This document shows positions 56,797 through 64,000 of a DNA stretch of 64,000 nucleotides, piece after piece. The notes beneath the pieces are model-generated. The model saw nothing but the letters and a program-made list of their open reading frames with translations. It made no database searches and was not told where the DNA came from. The stretch is from Ampelomyces quisqualis (Eukaryota; Ascomycota; Dothideomycetes; Pleosporales; Phaeosphaeriaceae): assembly GCA_018398575.1 (NCBI GenBank), contig JAGTXZ010000003.1, forward strand, positions 1,116,001-1,180,000. Reading direction: 5' to 3'. The position numbers and the translations under genes were made by a program. The stretch's first letter is position 1. Each line of letters opens with the position of its first letter.

Positions 56797-59700
56797 AGTT
56801 AAGCATAAGGGAGGTAGAGTAGGGTTTAGGTTACGCAAAGGCTAGTATAGGGTTTAGGTTAAGGTATACAGCTTAAGGTGTTAAGGTTAGGTTGTTAGTT
56901 TAGTTAAAGTACTTGCTATAGAGTTATACTTGTGCAGCGCCTCTAATCTAACACCTGTAATAAGTATATTACTTAAGAGTAAAGTAGAGTAAACAAATAA
57001 GTTTATTTTAGCGTATATTCTAAAATAAAGTTATTATAGAAATAGTCTAATCTTACAGCTGTTTAATTAGCTTTATAACCTGCTTATTATAGATGTTTAT
57101 TACTATTTTTTACCTAAGTTGTTTTAGATAGTTAAGAGCTACTATTTATTACATTTTTTTATTACACTTACTAGTCTAAGAAACAAGAAGGCCTTAATCT
57201 CTTTCTCTGTAGGCGCTGCTTATACTAAGAAGTCTAGAGTAGTGCACTATACAAAGGCGTTACAAATTCTCTAATATTATTTTCTCTGTTACTCTCCTGC
57301 TTTTTATTACTTGTCTAATTTTTAAAATATTAGATTCTAAAGCTAGTTAGACTAGCAAAATTAATAGAACTTAGAAGCTTAAGTAGATTCTAGACACTCT
57401 TAGCGCTATATTAAGATCCTGCAGTTAGTAATTGTAGTATAAAACAGTTTAGTTATACGTCCTTCTTAGTAATTGCGTATTTTACAACTATAATCTTCTA
57501 GATTATTTCTACTCTAAGCCTATGCTATTAATCTTTTAGAACGTTTTTTGCAGTATTAAACAAGCACTTAACCCTAACTTCTGTAAGCTATACAGCTAGT
57601 ACGTCTTTAGCTACCTAGGCTAGGCGTAGGTATATGTCTATATTAGCCTGCTACTAGACAAGTATATTTAATAACTTCTCTTTATCTTCTTTACTAGTTA
57701 GAAGAGTGCTAAAGTAGCAGAGAGCTTTTGTACAAAGTAGTCTAATGCTTACGTTAGTTTTATAAGAAAGATTAGCGCTTAACCTACTAGACTATATTGT
57801 TTAGAAAAAAGGCCTTCTAAACTACTAGTATTTAAGTAGACGCTGTAGTTGTAAAGAATAAACTAGAGTGCAGTCTCTGTTTGTTACTGCAAGATTGTTT
57901 TTGTATTAATTAATATAGTCTAAGAACTAATACTAGTATATACGTTTAAAGTCTAGTCTTTATATATTACTTTAGGTTTTATTAGTAGTGCGCTGTAATA
58001 AACCTGTGTAATAAACATAGTCTCTACCTTATATACAGTAAGCTTCTAAGATAGATTAAAGACAGTTGTAATGTTATAAAGATATTCTTATTCTTTATCT
58101 GTGCGTAAATAATACTTTAACAACTTCTTCTTGCTTTTCTCTACTACTGCCTTTACTACAGCTAGCTACTTCTTGTAATAGCTAGTCTTATTCTCTTTGT
58201 TAGATAGCTTAGTTATTATTTAATCTAAAAAGTTAAAAAGTCTATTATATATTAACTAGATGTATAGGGCCTAAAGTATATTGCTTTTACTAATTCTGTT
58301 AGTAGCTGTTTTAAAGTTTGCTAGCATGTGTGTTATTGCTCTAAGGTGTAACTACTTAGTAAGTGCTAGCTAAAGCCTTTTAAAGTTCTTAAAGTCTGCA
58401 ACTATATTATTGTTCTGTAAATTACTGCTACTACTTTGCAGAGCCTAATTAAGTATAATCTCTTGCTCTAGCTACTTGTTAATATAAGTAGCTAGAGAGC
58501 AGGCGCACTTGCACATATTATAGGTTAAATTCTACCTAGTCTTAACATCTTAAATTACATAAAGTTAATTTTTTAGCAGTATATTAAATTGTACCTTTAG
58601 GAATTATTTAAAACGTTAAGAAGACAAATTAATAGTAATACAAATTGCCTAGATCTAAAAGAGCTTAGTGTGTAATAAAGAATTATAATAAAGAGTGTAA
58701 TATACCTTTTGCAAGGAGTTAGGCACTAATATACTATTATTAATCTAGTAAACGTAATAGCGTTACAGCTGCTAAGCCCCTTTAATCTTAAGTAAGGCTG
58801 TTAGCCTTAGGTAAGCTATTATATCCTATACTACTAAGTTAATAATATAGGCAAGGCATAGTATAGTGTTTTCCTTTGCGTTCTAAGAAACTCTCTTATT
58901 AGTAAGATTGCTTTCTAGGCTTCTGCTAAAGGTACTGTTGTTTAAAGCGTTATTGCAGGTAACTGCTAGTAATTGTTTTAATATTTTTGTGTTTTTAAGT
59001 ACCTGTATAAGATTAGATGCTATAGAAACTCTAGTGTGCTGCTTACGCAAGGGCACAGAATCTAATAGAACCTCTCTTATCTACTAACTAGTGTTAATAT
59101 AATAGGCTTTAATAGCCAAAAAGCTTAGGTAGTTAGTAGCAGACTAGGCGTTAAGAGTAATTAAGATTTTTGTTAACTTACTAAGATTAGAAAGAAGGTT
59201 TTTAGTTACCTACTTGTATTGTTCCTAGAGCATAAGAGTAAACTTGTATTAGCTAAGTATAGTAGTGCTAGGCTAGAGAAACTCTATAAAGTAGTAAAAT
59301 AAGAGTTGCTCTAATGTTTAAAAAGACTAGTTTCTATTAAGAAGTACCTGTACAATTTTTAGTTTAAATTGCTAAGTAGTAAATAGTTACAGAGGTTATA
59401 GACGTAATAGTATAACAAATAAGAGTAGCTGCCTTGTATAGATAGATTCTATAACCTCTCTGTAACTATTAGACTAAAGGTAGTTACTAAGGTATTTTGT
59501 TTCTATATACTTGTTAGTTAGGTGTTAAAGTATGTGCCTACAGTTTAAGTAATATACGTGTAGTTTGCTACTTTTAATATAGGCTCCTTCTCTAAATTAA
59601 GTCTATATAATAGTAGAACGTTTAGCTCTACTCTATTAAGGATTAGAATTATTAGAGTCTTAGGCCTATAACGTGTTCTGCTACTAGGCATCTTATGCAG

Positions 59701-60380
59701 TATATACAGTAGTATTATCTTAAATTAGCTACTTAAAGATAGTAACTATTCTCTTAATTCTAGACTTAAAGATTTAGAAGGCGTTAAGTATAAATTTGTA
59801 GAGTATTTTAGACAGATTAGAGTATAGGTTGTCTAGAAGTAAAGGAGGATTGCTTAGGTCTATATGTGTAATAAAAAAGTGTAATAATAAAGTAGTAATA
59901 TCTTATAAGAAGATAGTAGTAATTATAGCAATAATAGAATAGTAAAACTATAGTTTAGCGTTACTTTAAGTAAGAGAGGTAGGCGTTCTGCTAGAGGCGT
60001 TATTCCCCTAGTTAGAGGGCAGATAGTAGAGCTAAAGTTTTAGAAATTAAGAAATTAGGTTTTATAGTAGTAGCAAAATTTTTAGGTTTTAACTATATTA
60101 GGTAATAATATACAGTAGATTTAATTATACATGTTACTTAGCGTCTAAACAGCCCTCTTAAGTACTATTAGAGAACTTCTCTTAGGTGCTATTGCTCTAA
60201 TCCTTATCCTCTTTATCTTTATATTTATTAGGCAACGTCTTATAGTATGCCTTTAGCTCTTTACTAGAATCTTTAACCTCTTCTTTATATTTAGTCTTAT
60301 TGCGTCCTTTAACGTATAGCATATTACTATAGAGCTCTAGAGGCTAATTAAACATAGAGGGGGGTGTTAGCTTACGCCTT

Positions 60381-60431
60381 CTAGCAAACTAGTTAGAATA
60401 AGTACGTAATAAAATAATGTAATAAACTTAC
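60381..60431 (-). other. Intron-like segment in the RIP block
   Basis: Minus strand starts GTAAGT (60431-60426), has TTCTAAC, and ends TAG at 60381 (or 60389). Contains one of the paired TTATTAC motifs. Suggests an intron of a dead gene. Confidence 0.4.
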
Positions 60432-60754
60432 TACTAATTCTAATTAGTTACTAGAGCTAACTTGTTAGGCGTTAGCTTATTGCAAAATTTAAGCTATTTA
60501 GCTTTAGCCTGTAGTGTCTTAAAGCTATTCTTCTTAAGGAGGTGTAGCCTACAAGTATACTCTCTTTAAAGTATCTCTTCTACAGCTCTACTAGGCCTAT
60601 AAACGCAAGTATAAGCTTAAGCTAACAATTTTTTTTGCTTTAAGTTTAAAGTTACTGTAGAAAACTCCTTTATAATAATGTTGTAGGCGCGCATATTAAT
60701 TTTAATTTAGATAGCCTTCTATTTTTAATTAACTTAAGTAATAGAGGCTGTTAA

Positions 60755-60810
60755 CTACTTAGCTTTATATGTTAGTAAAAATAACGTAATAAAAAGGTGT
60801 AATAACTTAC
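60755..60810 (-). other. Intron-like segment in the RIP block
   Basis: 56 nt on the minus strand: donor GTAAGT (60810-60805), branch point TACTAAC (60777-60771), acceptor TAG (60757-60755). Contains a paired TTATTAC motif. It lies just after the readable stretch ending KRFNSK. Confidence 0.5.
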
Positions 60811-62628
60811 TAGATTACTTACTATTAAAACGCTTTGCTGCCTAGGCCTTAAGCTTATGTTTAAGTTTCTTAGCTTGTTACCTTAGAAACAACGCCTTGT
60901 ACCTATTACCTCTCTTAACCTTCTTCTTAAGCTAGTATTTAGCTAATTAGTCTAAGGACTTAGCCTTTGCAATAGCAGCTAGCTCTCTAGATTGTATAGC
61001 GCTGCTGCTAAGCTGCCTGCTAAGGTTAACTTTAAAATTTATTAGTTAGCTTTACTTTAGCGTATTACTACTACAAGAGTCTAGGATATAGCTAATCTTA
61101 TTATTCCTAGAAGCAAAACCCTAGACAAATAAGTATAATTTATAGTAAAGTTCTAAGAATGTTACTATTGTAAGCTAGGCCTACTCCTCTTCTTTAAAAT
61201 TTAGCAGAACTCTAACAGGAATAGGCAGCAGAAAGCCCTTAGGCTTGTTAACAACCTTAATTTCCTTAGACTTAACAGATTCTATAGCGCTAAGTGTAAT
61301 AAAGTAATGTAATAAAGCGTGTTGCTATTACAGGCATATAGCTTTAGTATTTTATTTTAGCAGCCTACAACTAATAACGTAGTAAGTTAGTCTGTGCGCA
61401 AGTAGGCTACTAGCGTGCTTTCTGCTTACTGCCTGCGCTTACTGCCTTTTAGCCTATTTTACATAAATAACTAACAAGTCTATAGAAATCTACCCTTTAA
61501 TTTTAATATATAGCTAGAACAAAAGCTAGCGTAATTCTAGGTAGGCCTGTAAGTTAATACAGTTTTTTATTACGTTCTAGTCTTCTAGTAGCGCTAGCAG
61601 TTTTAAATTAGCTTCTACAGAAATTTTACGCTAAGACCTAATTTCCTGCGCTAAGCCTGCTTACTGCTTATTTACTAGGCACTAAAACAACTTAAATTAT
61701 TACAATATTAAATCTATAACTCTACAATACTACAACTATAGCTCTATAAAAACGCAAATCTAAAGTTAAGGACGCTGTTACTAGAGGCACTATAGTTGCT
61801 AAAGACCTAGCTAGCAAGGCTGCTAGGAAATCTGCTAAGAAAAGCTTAGCTACAAAAACTTAAAAAGCAGCTCTTAAAAAAAAAAGGCACTTTAAGCTAG
61901 GCAGTAGGTTATTATAATTCTTTATTACACTTATTTACTTACTGCGCAAAGCTGTGTTACTTAGAAAGATCTACTAATACTAGAAGTCTACTAAGCTCCT
62001 TATCTGTAAGCTGCTCTTCTAGTAACTCTTGCGCAAAATAGCTTAAGAATGCGTCTAAAGCACTAGTAGTAGTCTTTGCTTCTAAAAATTAGCTGTTAGA
62101 GTAGCTTAAGAGGCTACTAAGGCCTATATAGTTGGTTTTTTTAAGAGTTTGTTTCTTAACCCTATTTTTTTAATAAAATTCTAACTAAATATAGATATAA
62201 ATATAAATGCAATCTACGCAAAAAGGGTTACTATATAGGCAAAGGATGTTAGACTTACACTTAAGTACTATTAGAAGTTTAGCTCTTATTAAGCATTTGC
62301 GTAAAAGATCTAGAATCTTTTACTTTTATGTATATTAGAAATAAAGACCTAATTCCTTCTTTATTGTAATAAAAATTTGTAATTACTGTGCTATTTTTAA
62401 TATCCCTAGTATAGTTTTACCCTTGTAAAATTTAGCATATTTTTAGAAACTTAATCTTATAAAATTAGTAGTTACATACTTTAAATTTTATTTAATTACG
62501 CAAAACTTATGCAACCTAACCTTAACCTGTAATTAATTACCTTTAACCTAACCTCTACCTACTTTTAGCGTTAATTAAATAGGTAAAGGTTAGGTTAGGT
62601 ATAGAGTCTTACGTAAAGGTACTCTACC

Positions 62629-62648
62629 CTAACCTAACCCCTACCTAT
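62629..62648 (-). repeat. 20-bp inverted repeat, right copy
   Basis: Exact reverse complement of 56777-56796. Flanked by further CCTAACC-type sequence at 62510-62560 and GGTTAGG at 62588-62600. Confidence 0.7.
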
Positions 62649-64000
62649 GTACTGCTGTATAGATTTCTATTAGAACTTATGTGCTGTTTATACTAGAGTT
62701 TCTATTACTTAGCTACTTCTTAACTATAAGAACTTTCTTTAATCTATTATATTTAATAAAAGTAGTTGTTATAAATGTTATACTAATAGCTACTAGAACA
62801 AAATACAGTGCTTTATTGCTCTTCTTTACCTAATAGAGTCTACTTTAGTTTCTATAAGCTATTAAATTCTAGTGTATATAAACAACTTAGATAAAAGTAG
62901 TTATACAAAAGGTTAAAGAAAAGTATATAGTAGGCAGGCACTAGTTAAGATAGAAATTACTAGCCTATGTAAGAACTTTCTTTAATCCTTTACACTTTAT
63001 AAAGGTATAATCTAGATAAAAGTAGTTGTGTAAGAAGTTAAGAAAAAGTATATAGCAGGTAGAGAAAAGCAGTTGTATAAGAGGTTAAGAAAAAGTATAT
63101 AGTAGGCAGGTACTAGGTAAAATAGAAATTACTTACCTATATAAGAACTTTCTTTAATAACAGCAATTATTATTATACATGTTATTCTAATATTAATTAA
63201 ACTTGCAGTAACTTGTTATTCTTCTTTGCAAATAGAAAACTATCTTATTTCTTATAAGTTATTAGATCTTAGCGTAGATAAACAAACTAGAGGAAAGTAG
63301 TTATAGTTAATAGAGAAATATTAATAGTAGTACAAAGAGTAGTTTATATATTGTAGTAGGCAGAGCGTTAAAAGAGTAAGAAACCTTGTAATTAAGGCGC
63401 TGTATTACTATTTAAGCTATTTTTATAAAGTTTCTTTAGTTAAGAGCGTTATCTCTGTTCTCTAAGGCATTACAATTCTTTTACTAGTTGTTAGCTTGTC
63501 TTTAGATACAGATTATTATACTTACCTTGTTATTAAAGTAGATAATAATATTACTAGTCTTAGTATTATGTGTAGCATTGCCTCTTTACCTAATAATAGT
63601 TACAAAAGTAGTATAAGCTATATTGCCTTAGCGCTCTAAGTATAGCTAGAAGGTAGTAATTAAACAGCGTATTTATTAGAGTTGTCTTACTAACTCTTTA
63701 CTAACCTAGTACTACTAAACGTATTACTATTACATTTAGAAGTTACTTTGTAGCTTTAGTAGTGTTAATAAGATTCTTAATACTCTTATTAAAGTAGGCG
63801 TAACGCTTAAGGCAAGTTTTAAATATACTGTATAGTTTACTATTAGATTCTTAGAAGGCTAGATACTTAAGTTAGGGTTAAGAATTATTATATAAGAGTT
63901 GTCTACTAGCTTTAAATATCTTACTGCTGTTTAAGTTATTATTTTAAAGTGCCTTTAGTTAGTTTCTTGTACAAGGATAGTGCTACTAAGAAGAGAGTAG

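Larger units (their letters stand above)
57994..61930. repeat. Dispersed paired TGTAATAA motifs (at least seven sites)
   Basis: Two close copies of (G/C)TGTAATAA or CGTAATAA recur at 57994-58014, 58670-58699, 59866-59890, 60405-60427, 60785-60805, 61294-61316, and inverted at 61909-61930. Sites 58670-58691 and 61909-61930 are perfect 22-bp inverted copies of each other. Confidence 0.7.
55780..64000. mobile_element. RIP-like AT-rich block of unclassified transposon remnants
   Basis: No open frame of useful length on either strand; composition and stop density match the left block. Around 62.1-60.7 kb, minus-strand reading gives long stretches interrupted mainly by TAG/TAA at former CAG, CAA or TGG codons, for example ELAAIAKAKSLD-LAKY-LKK, NRYKALFLR-QAKKLKHKLKA and FLSYFAQELLEEQLTDKELS. 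This indicates a once intron-containing gene of a mobile or repeated element. I could not assign a transposon class. Confidence 0.55.

Noticed and set aside
56760..56900. Telomere-like GGTTAGG/TTTAGGG sequence
   Set aside because: Units are irregular and not tandem TTAGGG; too degenerate to call a telomere from sequence alone.
1..64000. CRISPR arrays, operons, prophage or rRNA genes
   Set aside because: None seen; spliceosomal introns and RIP-like blocks place the window in a fungal nuclear genome.

Overview
The window reads as nuclear DNA of a filamentous ascomycete, most likely a Pleosporales-type Dothideomycete (inference). The genes have short introns with GT..AG ends and recognisable branch points. 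They encode typical fungal proteins (Cti6-type PHD protein, Src1/Heh1, velvet-like factor, BTB and 2EXR families). Both ends are AT-rich, stop-saturated repeat blocks of the kind made by repeat-induced point mutation (RIP). No bacterial, viral or organellar gene organisation is seen.

Layout. 1-12.6 kb is a nest of decayed Ty3/Gypsy LTR retrotransposons. One complete 5,994-bp element lies on the minus strand (5384-11377), with 299-bp LTRs and a TTAAG target-site duplication. The 3' end of a sister copy lies at 1-767 on the plus strand. A second, unrelated Gypsy remnant lies at about 768-4900 and carries an in-frame 33-residue tandem repeat. 12.6-55.6 kb is a gene-bearing block of balanced composition. 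55.7-64 kb is a second RIP-like block with remnants I could not classify, including intron-like segments and recurring paired TGTAATAA motifs.

Gene block in order: three 2EXR (F-box-like) family members, the middle one broken by a stop; arginyl-tRNA synthetase; a broken GT90/CAP10 glycosyltransferase; about 4 kb with no confident gene; a velvet-like protein; a DUF4360 fragment; a weak small ORF; mitochondrial NAD(P) transhydrogenase; a small unknown protein; a Cti6-type PHD protein; a catalase; three BTB/POZ proteins with a small secreted Cys-rich protein among them; a decayed Zn2Cys6 regulator; a ketopantoate-reductase-like enzyme; ribosomal protein eL42; Src1/Heh1; and a truncated fourth 2EXR copy beside the right repeat block.

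The housekeeping genes (ArgRS, transhydrogenase, Cti6, catalase, eL42, Src1) look intact once introns are placed. Spliced lengths were summed and are multiples of three. The family-type accessory genes near the repeat blocks are often broken, and several of their stops fit CAG-to-TAG change. The fungus therefore seems to have a conserved core segment flanked by RIP-affected, fast-decaying edges. I see no operon-like or biosynthetic cluster and nothing I can defend as a wholly new system. The most distinctive items are the secreted Cys-rich protein, the BTB trio, the split 2EXR family, the coding minisatellite in the Gypsy remnant, and the paired motifs in the right repeat block.
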